Source: Chitinophagaceae bacterium
Lineage (GTDB): Bacteria > Bacteroidota > Bacteroidia > Chitinophagales > Chitinophagaceae
Assembly: GCA_016713085.1 (NCBI GenBank)
Contig: JADJPV010000001.1
Coordinates: forward strand, 2,191,001-2,255,000
Length of the DNA stretch: 64,000 bases
Direction: 5' to 3'
Shown here: positions 26,516-36,980 of the stretch, in pieces
How the letters are laid out: each line of letters starts with the position of its first letter
How positions within the stretch are numbered: position 1 is the first letter of the stretch
Notes under the pieces: model-generated
Databases searched by the model: none
Told to the model about the DNA's origin: nothing
The model's input: only the letters and a program-made list of their open reading frames with translations
Made by a program: the position numbers and the translations under genes

Positions 26516-29500
26516 ATGGCCAGCAAAAAGAAACAAACTCCGGGGCTTCAGTTCGGCCGCCGGTTTACAAAAGAAGGCGTTTCACCCTTCGACCTGTTTG
26601 AGTATGATTACCGTACTTCTATTATCCGCAATCCTTCGGGAGAAGTGGTGTTTGAAATGAATAATGTGGAAGTGCCAAGTCACTGGAGCCAGATTGCAAC
26701 AGATATTCTTGCACAGAAATATTTCCGCAAAGCAGGTGTTCCGCAACCTGATGGTACTTTGGGAAGAGAAGCATCTTCGAAACAGGTAGCTCACCGTATG
26801 GCCCATTGCTGGAGGGTATGGGGAGAACGTAATGAATACTTTGCTTCTGAAAAAGATGCACAGGTTTTTTATGAAGAATTAGTGTACAGCATTTTAAATC
26901 AGTTATGCGTTCCTAACAGTCCGCAATGGTTTAATACAGGTCTGTACGAAAGCTATGGCATCAAAGGAAAGCCACAGGGCCATTACTTTGTTGATGCAAA
27001 TGATGGTGAGCTGAAGAAATCAACATCAGCTTACGAACGTCCTCAGCCACATGCCTGCTTCATTTTAAGTGTAAGTGATGACTTGGTGAATGATGGCGGT
27101 ATCATGGATCTCTGGGTTCGTGAAGCAAGGATCTTTAAATACGGTTCAGGCGTTGGCACGAACTTCTCTACTATTCGTGGCGAAAGTGAAAAATTAAGCG
27201 GTGGTGGTACATCAAGTGGATTGATGAGCTTCTTAAAAATTGGTGACCGTGCAGCCGGTGCAATTAAGAGCGGTGGTACAACACGCCGTGCAGCCAAAAT
27301 GGTTTGCCTTGATTTAGATCATCCTGAAATCATGGACTTCATCAACTGGAAAGTGGAAGAAGAAAAGAAAGTAGGTGCATTGATCAGCGCAGGTTATTCA
27401 AACGATTATGAAGGTGAAGCATACCGCACAGTAAGAGGACAAAACAGCAACAACTCTGTTCGTATACCCAACGAATTCTTCGACAAATTAGCGAAGGGTG
27501 AAGATTGGGAACTGAAAGCAAGAACAGATGGCCGCACCATGAAAAAAATTCCTGCTCAGGAAGTATGGAACCAGATTGCTTATGCAGCATGGCGCTGTGC
27601 AGATCCCGGTACACAATACGATACAACCATTAACGAATGGCATACTTCACCAAAGGGCGGACGCATCAATGCATCGAACCCATGCAGTGAATATATGTTC
27701 CTCGATAATACAGCATGCAACCTTGCATCTGTAAATCTTCGCCGTTTGTTTGATGAAGCAACACAAACTTTCGATGTACAGGGTTTTGAATATGTATGCC
27801 GCTTATGGACAGCTGTTCTTGAAATTTCTGTATTGATGGCTCAGTTCCCGTCAAAAGAAGTTGCCCAGCTTTCTTACGATTACCGTACACTCGGTTTAGG
27901 TTATGCCAACCTCGGTTCTATGCTGATGGTAATGGGTATTCCTTACGACAGTGAAGAAGCCCGTGGTATTGCAGGTGCATTAACCGCAATCATGACCGGT
28001 ATTTCTTATAAAACATCGGCAGAGATGGCTTCTTTCCTCGGTGCATTTCCACGCTACGAAGAGAATGCTGAAGATATGTTACGTGTAATGCGTAACCACC
28101 GTGCAGCTGCTTACGATGCTGAAGATGCATACACAGGATTAAGCATTAAACCACTTGGTATTAAAGCACAATACTGTCCTGATTATTTACTGAAGAGTGC
28201 CTGCAAAAGCTGGGACGATGCGGTAGAAATGGGAGAAAAGTTTGGATACCGTAATGCGCAGACAACTGTAATTGCTCCAACAGGAACAATTGGCCTGGTG
28301 ATGGATTGCGATACAACAGGTGTTGAACCTGATTTCGCTTTAGTGAAGTTTAAAAAATTGAGTGGTGGTGGTTATTTTAAAATCATCAACCAGTCAGTTC
28401 CTGCAGCATTGGCGAAGATGGGATACAGTGTTAAAGAAAGTGAGTCCATTGTAAAATATGCAGTAGGTGCAGCTTCTTTAAATGGTGCTCCTCATGTTAA
28501 TCCGCAATCACTCAGTGAAAGAGGATTTATTGCAGAAGAGATCAAGAAAATTGAAGCATCACTTGCAAGTGCATTTGAAATTGGATTTGTATTTAATAAA
28601 TATGCATTGGGCGAAGAGTGTTTACAGCGTTTAGGTTTTACACCTGAGCAGTACAATGATTTTGAATGGAGCTTACTGGAAGCATTAGGCTTTACAGATG
28701 AACAGATTGCTGAAGCAAATGATTATATCTGCGGTACCATGACGATGGAAGGTGCTCCTTTCTTAAAGCAGGAACACTATGCAGTATTTGATTGTGCAAA
28801 CAAATGCGGAAAGAAAGGTGTTCGTTATATTCACCACAGCGGTCATATTAAAATGATGGCAGCAGCACAGCCATTCTTAAGCGGTGCTATTTCAAAAACC
28901 ATCAACCTTCCAAACGAAGCAAACGTGGAAGAAATTGCCGAAGCCTATTTAATGAGCTGGCAGTTAGGTTTGAAAGCATGTGCATTGTATCGTGACGGAT
29001 CAAAACTTTCTCAGCCATTAAGTACAAAAAGCGATTCAAAGAAAAAAGCATCAACCGAATCTGAAGCAGCAGTAAATGAAGAATTTATTACTGACAGCCC
29101 GATGGTTGACATGGGGAAACTTACCGTTGAAGAATTGTTAGATGAATTGAGCAAACGTGTTCAGGCATCACCTGATACAAAACTAAAGCGTGACCTGGCA
29201 AGAATTGTTGAACGCAGAAAACTTCCTGCCAAACGCAGAGGCTTTACACAAAAAGCAAAAATCAATGGACAGGCTGTATTCCTCCGCACAGGTGAATATG
29301 GTGATGGAACTTTAGGTGAAATTTTTGTTGATCTTGCAAAAGAAGGAAGTACACTGAAAGGATTGATGAACAGTTTTGCAATCGCTATTTCTGTTGGTTT
29401 GCAGTATGGTGTTCCTTTAGAAGAATATGTTGAGAAATTTGTGTTTACCAAGTTTGAACCAAGCGGTATGGTAGATCATCCGAATATCAAGAGCACTACT

Positions 29501-29884
29501 TCTATTGTAGATTTCATGTTCCGTTGTTTATCGTATGAATATTTAGGTCGTACTGATTTAGTTCATGTGCTGGATAAACCTGAAATCAGCAATACAGGAA
29601 CGGATGACTGGGATGATATTCCCACGGGATTAGAATACGAAAAACAAACACCTGAACTGAGTGATGTAAGAGTGGTAGGTGTTATCAACCCTGCACCACA
29701 GGTACAAAAAACACAGCGTGTAACGAATCCTGTAAAAGTTGAAAACAGTTTAGATGCAGTGAACCAGGCAGCAAGAAGTATGCAAAGCGATGCTCCTGCC
29801 TGTAATACATGCGGACATATTACCATCAGAAGCGGTACCTGTTACAAATGTTTAAACTGCGGTAACAGTATGGGTTGCAGTTAA
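26516..29884 (+). CDS. nrdJ: Adenosylcobalamin-dependent (class II) ribonucleotide reductase
   Basis: 1,122 aa. Converts ribonucleotides to deoxyribonucleotides with a B12 cofactor, oxygen-independently. Catalytic-barrel landmarks include NPCSEYMFLDNTACNLASVN, GTGTIGLVMDCDTTGVEPD-like sequence around 28270-28340 (APTGTIGLVMDCDTTGVEP) and CALYRDGSKLSQ. A vitamin B12-dependent-type C-terminal extension (about 850-1122) ends with a cysteine-rich zinc ribbon (CNTCGHITIRSGTCYKC, then CLNCGNSMGCS) used to regenerate the active site. Monocistronic with its own terminator. The codon-rich long frame is intact. Confidence 0.96.
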   Translation: MASKKKQTPGLQFGRRFTKEGVSPFDLFEYDYRTSIIRNPSGEVVFEMNNVEVPSHWSQIATDILAQKYFRKAGVPQPDGTLGREASSKQVAHRMAHCWRVWGERNEYFASEKDAQVFYEELVYSILNQLCVPNSPQWFNTGLYESYGIKGKPQGHYFVDANDGELKKSTSAYERPQPHACFILSVSDDLVNDGGIMDLWVREARIFKYGSGVGTNFSTIRGESEKLSGGGTSSGLMSFLKIGDRAAGAIKSGGTTRRAAKMVCLDLDHPEIMDFINWKVEEEKKVGALISAGYSNDYEGEAYRTVRGQNSNNSVRIPNEFFDKLAKGEDWELKARTDGRTMKKIPAQEVWNQIAYAAWRCADPGTQYDTTINEWHTSPKGGRINASNPCSEYMFLDNTACNLASVNLRRLFDEATQTFDVQGFEYVCRLWTAVLEISVLMAQFPSKEVAQLSYDYRTLGLGYANLGSMLMVMGIPYDSEEARGIAGALTAIMTGISYKTSAEMASFLGAFPRYEENAEDMLRVMRNHRAAAYDAEDAYTGLSIKPLGIKAQYCPDYLLKSACKSWDDAVEMGEKFGYRNAQTTVIAPTGTIGLVMDCDTTGVEPDFALVKFKKLSGGGYFKIINQSVPAALAKMGYSVKESESIVKYAVGAASLNGAPHVNPQSLSERGFIAEEIKKIEASLASAFEIGFVFNKYALGEECLQRLGFTPEQYNDFEWSLLEALGFTDEQIAEANDYICGTMTMEGAPFLKQEHYAVFDCANKCGKKGVRYIHHSGHIKMMAAAQPFLSGAISKTINLPNEANVEEIAEAYLMSWQLGLKACALYRDGSKLSQPLSTKSDSKKKASTESEAAVNEEFITDSPMVDMGKLTVEELLDELSKRVQASPDTKLKRDLARIVERRKLPAKRRGFTQKAKINGQAVFLRTGEYGDGTLGEIFVDLAKEGSTLKGLMNSFAIAISVGLQYGVPLEEYVEKFVFTKFEPSGMVDHPNIKSTTSIVDFMFRCLSYEYLGRTDLVHVLDKPEISNTGTDDWDDIPTGLEYEKQTPELSDVRVVGVINPAPQVQKTQRVTNPVKVENSLDAVNQAARSMQSDAPACNTCGHITIRSGTCYKCLNCGNSMGCS

Positions 29885-29919
29885 TTTAAAAATTAATCTC
29901 AATCGAGGTTCCTATAATT

Positions 29920-29952
29920 AACGCTCCGGTTCTCCGGGGCGTTTTATTTTTA
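29920..29952 (+). terminator. Terminator after nrdJ
   Basis: AACGCTCCGG (29920-29929) pairs with CCGGGGCGTT (29934-29943; one G-U pair), loop TTCT, followed by TTATTTTTA. Confidence 0.88.
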
Positions 29953-30035
29953 CGTAATTCTACAGAGTAATTTTCCTTTTTAAAACAATATCAGTAAGCA
30001 GATGTACTCATTTTTTCATATTACATGGCCTGATT

Positions 30036-30066
30036 TTTGATTTATCTGCAGTGATTAATTATTTTG
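30036..30066 (+). promoter_or_regulatory. Promoter of the small lipoprotein gene
   Basis: TTTG (30036-30039), 19 nt, TTATTTTG (30059-30066; one mismatch to TAnnTTTG). The ATG follows after 20 nt. Confidence 0.6.
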
Positions 30067-30086
30067 AGCCTTCTAAATCCGTATCA

Positions 30087-30215
30087 ATGAAAAAATCTGT
30101 CATCTACTCAGTTACACTTATTACTATTATTTTTCTGAGCTCCTGTACACGTTCTGTAACGCCTTATGAGGCGGCAAACAGAAGTCATGGTAAACGCTGT
30201 TTGCGGATAAGATAA
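30087..30215 (+). CDS. Small lipoprotein, 42 residues
   Basis: An intact frame ATG 30087 to TAA 30215. It has a positively charged start, a hydrophobic core and a lipobox (MKKSVIYSVTLITI, then IIFLSSC with Cys at residue 20), then a basic 22-residue mature peptide with VTPYEAANRSHGKRC. Short lipoproteins with this TP(Y/S)xAA...C(R) pattern occur in Bacteroidota, but no function is known to me. Promoter boxes at the expected spacing support expression. Too short for most gene finders. Confidence 0.65.
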   Translation: MKKSVIYSVTLITIIFLSSCTRSVTPYEAANRSHGKRCLRIR

Positions 30216-30311
30216 AAACCGGTTTATTTATGATTCCTTTTACGGTTAAATCAATTTTCTTTTATACAGAGAAAGAGTGATTGCTATTCAGATGAAAGCT
30301 GATAGGCGAAG

Positions 30312-31496
30312 TCAGTTATGCAATGATTTTCGCTGTGCTTTTTCCCATGCAGCTTGTTGGTTCCCGGATAAGAACCGGAACAACCCTGCAATAACAGCAT
30401 AGTTCATCACACAGAAATAATAAGGAATGAAAATCAGTTTGAATGGTATCTTTTTGTTTTCAAGCAGATATCCGGCAAAAGCTACTGCATAGAATAATAA
30501 TTGTAAGATCAGTAAGCCCTGATAGAAATTGGGTCCATCCACTGCAAGTAAAATATTTAATATAAGCAATGCCGGTAACAGGAAAGGTGCCACTGCCCAG
30601 CGTAAAATCCGATGGGAGAAATATTGAAAATAAAGCAATGGAGTTCTTGTCAGCTTAAGTACACCTGTCAGCCTTACCATTGCCTGCCAGCTTCCAGCAC
30701 CAATACGGATCTTACGTTTTAATTCTTCGCTTATATTTGAAGATGCAGTTTCAGATGCATATGCCTGCGGTTCATACGCAATGATATTTCCCTTTGCTGC
30801 AATCAGCATTGATTGCATAAAATCGTCCAGCAATGTATCATCCGGCAATTCAGTATAAAGTGAAGTCCTGAAAGCAACCAGCTCACCCGCAGCACCAATA
30901 GCACTGTTTAATTCTGCCTCCATTTTTTTTAAGAAAGATTCATACTTCCAGTAAATCTCTTCGCCTGATGAACTTGCACTGTCAGCATCTGCAGAGATAA
31001 TTCTTTTCTCACCGGCAACACAGCCCACCCGTTCATCGGCAAAATGCTTTACAATATTCTTCAATGCATCCCGGTTGAGAATTGTATTCGCATCAGTAAA
31101 AATCACAAAAGGAGTTTTTACAAATTTCATTGCCCTGTTTTCGGCAGTGGTTTTACCGGCCCGTTTATTTTCATGCAGCCATTCAATATTTGGATACTGT
31201 TTCATGATCTCTCCGGAATGATCATTTGATCCGTCTGTAATAAGAACAATGGTTAACAAATCAGCCGGGTAGTCTAACTGTTGTGAATTACTTATTTTAG
31301 CCGGAATAATCTCAGCTTCATTATAACAGGGTATAATCAGTGTTAACGGGGGTTGAAACAATGTGTTTACTGCTTCTCCTTTTTTCATAAACATTTTTTT
31401 AATGGCTACCAAAATAGCCAAGAGCATCCCATATCCAAGGAACGTATAAAAAACAACTGCAAAAGAAAGCCAGAAAAAAAAATCGGTGTACTTCAT
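30312..31496 (-). CDS. Family 2 glycosyltransferase, membrane-bound
   Basis: 394 aa. One N-terminal helix (about 5-30), a GT-A catalytic domain (about 50-275) and three C-terminal helices (about 290-375), as in processive or polymer-type GT2 enzymes. Motifs: LIIPCYNEAEIIP, the first Asp in LITDGSNDHSG, DXD-like FTDANTIL, the acceptor-site Asp in DTLLDDFMQS, and KIRIGAGSW in the position of the QxxRW motif. Likely makes an extracellular polysaccharide or glycolipid at the inner membrane. Single gene, leftward; the preceding leftward gene ends only about 24 nt away. Confidence 0.85.
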   Translation of the reverse strand: MKYTDFFFWLSFAVVFYTFLGYGMLLAILVAIKKMFMKKGEAVNTLFQPPLTLIIPCYNEAEIIPAKISNSQQLDYPADLLTIVLITDGSNDHSGEIMKQYPNIEWLHENKRAGKTTAENRAMKFVKTPFVIFTDANTILNRDALKNIVKHFADERVGCVAGEKRIISADADSASSSGEEIYWKYESFLKKMEAELNSAIGAAGELVAFRTSLYTELPDDTLLDDFMQSMLIAAKGNIIAYEPQAYASETASSNISEELKRKIRIGAGSWQAMVRLTGVLKLTRTPLLYFQYFSHRILRWAVAPFLLPALLILNILLAVDGPNFYQGLLILQLLFYAVAFAGYLLENKKIPFKLIFIPYYFCVMNYAVIAGLFRFLSGNQQAAWEKAQRKSLHN

Positions 31497-31519
31497 TCAT
31501 CACTTTTATTGTGTGAATA

Positions 31520-34027
31520 TTATACTTTTTCGAGTAAACGGACAAGTTTTTTATAAGAACCCGGATGATTTTTCAAATAAGGACAATTCCCTGCTTCCCG
31601 ATGGGGTACTTCCTGATAAATGTAACGCAGGTTATTTTGTTTTTATGTAATCTTTCAAATACACGCAGCTGTTGAAGGCTTCTTTATAAAAATTTGTTTT
31701 GCTGTAGTCCTTTACAAATGCTGAATAGTATTTGTTCTTCCTGATATCCTTTACATATTGTTCTGATGCTTTTTCATACAGGTCATAATTACTGAATGCT
31801 TCATAACCCGGAACAACCAGTTGTTTCTGCGAACATTTCGCTGCCATCCACATACAGCGGGCTTTGAAGTTTTCATCCTTTGATAGTTCTTTTGCTTTCA
31901 GGTAAAATTGTTCGGCTTTAAACACACCAAAGTATTCTCTTTGCCAGCTGCCTTCTTTGTATGTATTATCTAATCCATCATTACTGCTCCACCCATATTC
32001 CTGCAGCATCCAGCTGTTGCCCCAATAACTTGACTGGTATAAACCATTTGCCATTTGATAATAAGCTTTTGCTTTTTGCAGATCTGTTCCTGTTGTTGTT
32101 TGCTGCAGAAGCTGTTTCATTTTTTGTGCAAAGCGGAGCTTGGTATAAACAACAGTATCCTGCTTTGTTGGTGCATGTGTATCGTATATCAAATCTGCAA
32201 AAGGATTTGCTGCGAGATAAGTTGCATAGGTTTCTGTTTTATAATAGGCGGATGGTATCTGTTTCAACCATCGATCTGCATTATCCCAGTCACTTTCACG
32301 GATATATGCTGTGCCTGCAATATCAGCCACATCATCTTTTGAAAATGAATTATTCTTAACAAGATAGTTGTCCCATTTATTCAGTGATTTTGACAGCATA
32401 AAGGCATGCAGCTTTTCCAAAGCTTTGCTGTGCATCTTTGTACGTAAGAAAGTAATCGCCGAATTGTAATAATTGCCCAGCATTTTTTCAGCTATGCCAA
32501 TACTGAGTACCTCTTTGTGAATGTCATTTTGTGCATGATATTTCAGTGCAATGATTTCTGTGAAGAAATTGCGGTAAAACTTTTTCCATTCTTCGTCTTT
32601 ATTTGCTTTTCCTTCAAGCCATTGAATGGATGGAAGCAGCTGTTCTTCAAAAGCTGCATCAATCGTTTGTTTCTCATTAATAGTTACAAGCAGATTCGTC
32701 AGCATCCATTGATCTTTAACAACTGGGCTGAGGTTTAATTTTTCTGCTGACGATAATAACTCTTTTGCCTTTTTTAAATCCTTTGCCATGTAGGCAGTGT
32801 ATGCTGCTGCTACTTCAAACAATCCACGGTTGGGAATTTTATTGTCTTGAGCGATACTGTGACAAAATTGGATCAGATCTTTTACTTCCTGCTCACTTTC
32901 ATTATACACGCTGTCATAATTTGGATTAGCAGCATCACCCATTAAAGACCAGGAGTACATAATCTTATTGCCTTTCAGTTTTTGAATAGAAGGATGCAGA
33001 TATTTTTCCTCCAGTTTATTTACTTCACGTATGGTGAGTAATTCAAGTAATGGTGACGAAGGATCCAGTTGATAAATTTCTTTTAACTCCGTCAGGTTAT
33101 TGTCAACACTGCTCATGGCATAAATAGCTGTAACATTTGCTTTCTCTTTGTTATTCTTACACAGGGGTAATACATTTTCTTTTTTTGTGCCGCCCAGTTC
33201 TTCATCTCTTGTATTGAAAATAAAGCTGATATAGTTACTTCTGCGTTTTAATCCTTTACCTGCAAACAGTTGACTGAAGTTGTAGGCAGCTTCTTCCCGT
33301 TTCCCCAAATGTTTTAATGCACCGGCTTTTAATCCAACTGCCAGATCCTGAAAAACACTTGCAGTAGAATTAGGTTTGATGTAAGTGTCATAGTAACTAA
33401 TGCAGTCTTTATATTGTTCACTGTAATGTGCAAGTCTGGTTACCTGGTAACCATAACGGAGTTTTATAAAATCTTTTTTTGCAGCTGTCCATAGTTGAAT
33501 TCCGCTTTTTGTAAGCCGTTTCATTTTTTCTGCATCACGGTTTACATCGGCCCACATGTCTTCATCACCAACAACAAAGGGCTCAACCTGTTTGGCATAC
33601 ATAAGATAACCCAATGCTTCGAGGTCTTTGTTCTGAATAAACCATTGTGTAAAACTGTTTCTTTTCACTGAATCGGGCAGTGTGAGTGATTGATTTTTTC
33701 GATATAATTGTAGAGTGTGCTTAATTGTTTGTAATTGTACTTGAGTACAAATTGCTGAACATCCTTTTTTGTTGCTTTTCCTGTTGTATATCCAACCCAT
33801 TCTTCGCTGGTAATTTCTTTTGTACTCACCGGTTCCAGTTCATCGTACAGAAAACGATAACCTGTGTAATAAAACGGACGAAAACTTTCATCGCCATTAA
33901 GTCTTTGTGAAAAGAAGGAAGTATAATAATCATAAGGATCATCGCCTCCTCCGCAGCCGATAATATTATACGGGAAGCAGATTAAACCAAGACTAATCAA
34001 AGCAGTGAAACAGTGTTTCCAGTTCAT
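31520..34027 (-). CDS. Large secreted helical-repeat protein (two frameshifts)
   Basis: Three frames join into one protein of about 835 aa. ATG 34027 opens a signal peptide (MNWKHCFTALISLGLICF) and the segment IIGCGGGDDPYDYYTSFF; a missing A near 33695 breaks the frame, after which NQSLTLPDSVKRN continues to a false stop at 31632. Removing one A there lets the frame run on (LRYIYQEVPHREAGNCPYLK) to a stop at 31520. The body is helical and TPR-like (KAYYQMANGLYQSSYWGNSW, DNADRWLKQIPSAYY). Start overlaps the upstream DUF3142-like gene by 35 nt, implying translational coupling. Function unknown; not an enzyme I recognise. Confidence 0.7.
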
Positions 34028-35110
34028 GTTGCGGGTGTTTATTTAAAATTAATTCATCTAAATGGTAAAATAAAACAACAGGAGTTTTGTTTTTTGAAGA
34101 AAGTTTTCCTGCAACATAATTTGCTGTCTGTAACAATTCATTCTTTGTGCTTTCTTCCAGCCGGAGCTGATCATTCTTTTGAAAAGGAATATTTTTCAGC
34201 ACAGTATCTTTTGAAAAAGTAAACAGGTTGTCTTTCCATTGTCCGGCTGCAGCAGTCAGTTCATCCTTTGAAATATTACTGACGATACCTTTGTAGGTAT
34301 TGTTGCTGAAGTACACAGTCCAGCTGAAGAGGGGTAATGCGATATCAAGCGGTAATGGATAGCTATTTAATCCATTTAAGTACTTTTTTAATTCTTCCGT
34401 ATCAAGTATCGAATTTTTGGTTGCAGGGTTTTTGAGGTTACCCATATTATAGCACATCAATAAACCTTTATCAATTTCGGGAATACCGGACTTACTTCTG
34501 TATTTCACCTGATGCAGGCGGATGGTAGCAGAAAGTAAAGCACTGTCAGCAAAAGAAAGATGGTCTGCACGAATTAACCGCTTCACTTCCTTCACCAATA
34601 AAAAATAATTATTTTTTGTTGAAACTGTCCAGTCGCAATCGAGTTGAAATTCAGCAGCCGGAGGAAGTTGTTGCTTTTGTATCATATCACCGGCAAGTCT
34701 TACAATTTTTGTGCAAGGGCAATACTTGCGGCAGAATCAATTTTCAGCAAACTTTCATTGGTGATAAACACAACAGGGATGAATTGAATTCTCTGTTGAA
34801 GTAATTGCTGAACAGTAACTGTATCGAAGTCAAGTTTGGCAACCGGCTGTACCGATTGGAGTTCATCATTCCAGGCAACATCAAAAAATTTAATATACAA
34901 TCTCCCGATTTTTAAATTCGTTAATGCTGCTTTTTCTTTTTGAGAAACAGCCAACCTGCTTTTCCAGTAATAAAAACCACGGCTAACCTGCCGGGGTGTT
35001 ATTGACTCCCTGCAGGACAAAAAGAAAAACAGAACTGACGTTACAGGAATCCATAAAAGGTAGCCTGTCCTACACCAAACTTTATTTACTTTGCACCGAT
35101 CAACAATCAT
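33993..35110 (-). CDS. TIM-barrel (DUF3142-like) lipoprotein, one frameshift
   Basis: About 372 aa reconstructed. The lipoprotein signal ends VLFFFLSC, the first frame runs to IALAQKL, and adding one A to the run near 34715 joins it to VRLAGDMIQKQQLPPAAEFQ. The barrel signature FQLDCDWTVSTKNNYF, LSATIRLHQVKY and LLMCYNMGN resembles DUF3142/glycoside-hydrolase-like TIM barrels; whether it hydrolyses glycans is unknown. It is divergent from the PhoD gene, with start codons about 26 bp apart, and is followed with 35-nt overlap by the large helical protein. Confidence 0.65.
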
Positions 35111-35136
35111 TCCTCCAACTTTATATACACGAATGT

Positions 35137-36497
35137 ATGAGAAGCTTTTATCGTTTGGTATACCTGCCTGTACTGATTTTTTTACAAACGTCTTACAGGC
35201 ACAATTAGTAAGCGGACCAATGCTTGGTCCAGTTGAATTAAGAACAGCAAAACTCTGGGTGGAAGTGAAGCCCGGCAGCAGTGCAGATTTATGGTACTGG
35301 AAAAAAGGAGAGATTGCAAAAGCCAAACGACTGACGAAAAAAACAAGTCCTGATGCCTGGTTTGCCCCGCTTTTATTTGATGTTGTGGCACTTGAAATGA
35401 ATACGGCCTACGAGTATCAATTTATCATTAACAATACATTGAATAAAAAACCTGTAAAAGCAGATGGATCATTTAGCACAAAGGATTTGTGGCAGTGGCG
35501 CAAACCGGCTCCTGATTTCTCTTTCTTAACAGGTTCCTGTGCTTATATCAATGAACCACCTGTAGATCGTCCGGGTAAACCATATGGCGGCGATTCATCC
35601 ATTTTTGAAAGTATGGCGAAAGAAAAAGCGGCGTTTATGTTATGGCTCGGCGATAACTGGTACACCCGTGATGTTGATTATTTTGATGAATGGGGATTAT
35701 GGAACCGTGCCAGCCATGACCGTTCCATTCCAGTGCTTCAAAAATTTCTAAAGACTACTTCTCATTTTGCTATTTGGGACGATCATGATTTTGGGCCGAA
35801 TGATATGGGCAAGAATTATATTCTTAAAAATACGTCAAGAGAGGTTTTTAAAAACTACTGGTTAAATACAACCTATGGTTTTAACGGACAGGGCATTTAT
35901 TCCATGATGAGTTACAGTGATGTGGATGTGTTTATGATGGACGACCGCTGGTGGCGCAGTGCAGATAACATGGCTGATTCAGTTAACGGCAAACCAAACC
36001 CCGACAAAAAAATGTGGGGCAAGGAACAAATGGGATGGCTCAAAAACTCTTTGCTGTACAGTAAAGCTTCATTTAAAATCATTGCTACAGGAAGCCAGGT
36101 ACTGAATCCTGTTTCGCCTTTCGATAAGCTGGCCAACTGTCCTGTGGAGTACAATGAGTTGATGGATTTCCTGTATGCAAATAAAATAAATGGTGTTTTA
36201 TTTTTATCAGGCGACAGGCATCATACAGAAGTAATTAAGGTTAATCGTGAAGGAACGTATCCTTTGTATGATATTACTGTGTCGCCATTAACTGCAGGTA
36301 CACATACGTTTGGCGGTGCTGAAAAAAATAATCCTTACCGTGTTGTGGGAATTGACGAAAAACAGAACTATGGCAAGTTTAATTTCAGTGGTGCCAGAGG
36401 TCAGCGGAAACTCAGCATTGAATTTTTTGGTGTAAAAGGAGAGAAGCTGGGCGAATGGACGGTTAGTGAAAATGATTTAAAATCTTCAAAGAAGTAA
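35137..36497 (+). CDS. PhoD-family metallophosphatase, frameshifted in the signal peptide
   Basis: About 453 aa. ATG 35137 gives the signal MRSFYRLVYLPVLIF; one T missing from a T-run at 35177-35183 separates it from the mature frame (VLQAQLVSGPMLGPVE). With eight Ts the peptide reads continuously to an AQ cleavage site. The N-terminal FnIII-like domain (VELRTAKLWVEV) is followed by the catalytic domain with metal ligands in FLTGSCAYI, FMLWLGDNWY, AIWDDHDFGPND and FLSGDRHHTEV. Predicted secreted alkaline phosphatase/phosphodiesterase. Followed after 1 bp by the YcxB-like gene. Confidence 0.85.
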
Positions 36498-36498
36498 A

Positions 36499-36978
36499 AT
36501 GAACATTTCCTTCAGGTACGATCGTAAAAAAGTAATCCAGGCATTACGGTATCACTTTATTTCAAAAAAGGAAATACGCATTTTAATTATACTGGTAAAT
36601 GTGTTTGCTCTTTTTGCTGCGGCAATGTTTTTCTGGAAAAAAGTTACACCCATTGCATTTTTACTCAGCTCCTTTCTCTGGATTTGTTTGATGGCCTCTT
36701 TCTGGTTTATACTTCCGTTTACAGTTTACAGCCGGGCTAAAACATTCCGTGACGCATTTAACCTTACTTTTTTAGATACATACATGCATATTGAAAGTGC
36801 AAACGGAACCAAGCACTGGAAGTACAAAGACTTTTCTTATTTTATAGAAACTCCCAACTTCTTTCACCTGTATGTGGATGAACGTTCTTTCTTTCTTATT
36901 CCGAAAGATGCGTTTACAGAAGATGATGATCTTCATGCAGCAAGGATTTTGCTGAAGGAAAAGATTGGAATGAAGTAA
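36499..36978 (+). CDS. YcxB-like membrane protein
   Basis: 159 aa with two adjacent membrane helices (about 28-75) and a soluble beta-rich C-terminal domain (HIESANGTKHWKYKDFSYFI, then SFFLIPKDAF) that matches the YcxB-like C-terminal domain pattern. Function unknown. It begins one base after the PhoD gene, so they are probably co-transcribed. Convergent with the propeller lipoprotein, with a 2-bp gap. Confidence 0.7.
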   Translation: MNISFRYDRKKVIQALRYHFISKKEIRILIILVNVFALFAAAMFFWKKVTPIAFLLSSFLWICLMASFWFILPFTVYSRAKTFRDAFNLTFLDTYMHIESANGTKHWKYKDFSYFIETPNFFHLYVDERSFFLIPKDAFTEDDDLHAARILLKEKIGMK

Positions 36979-36980
36979 GT

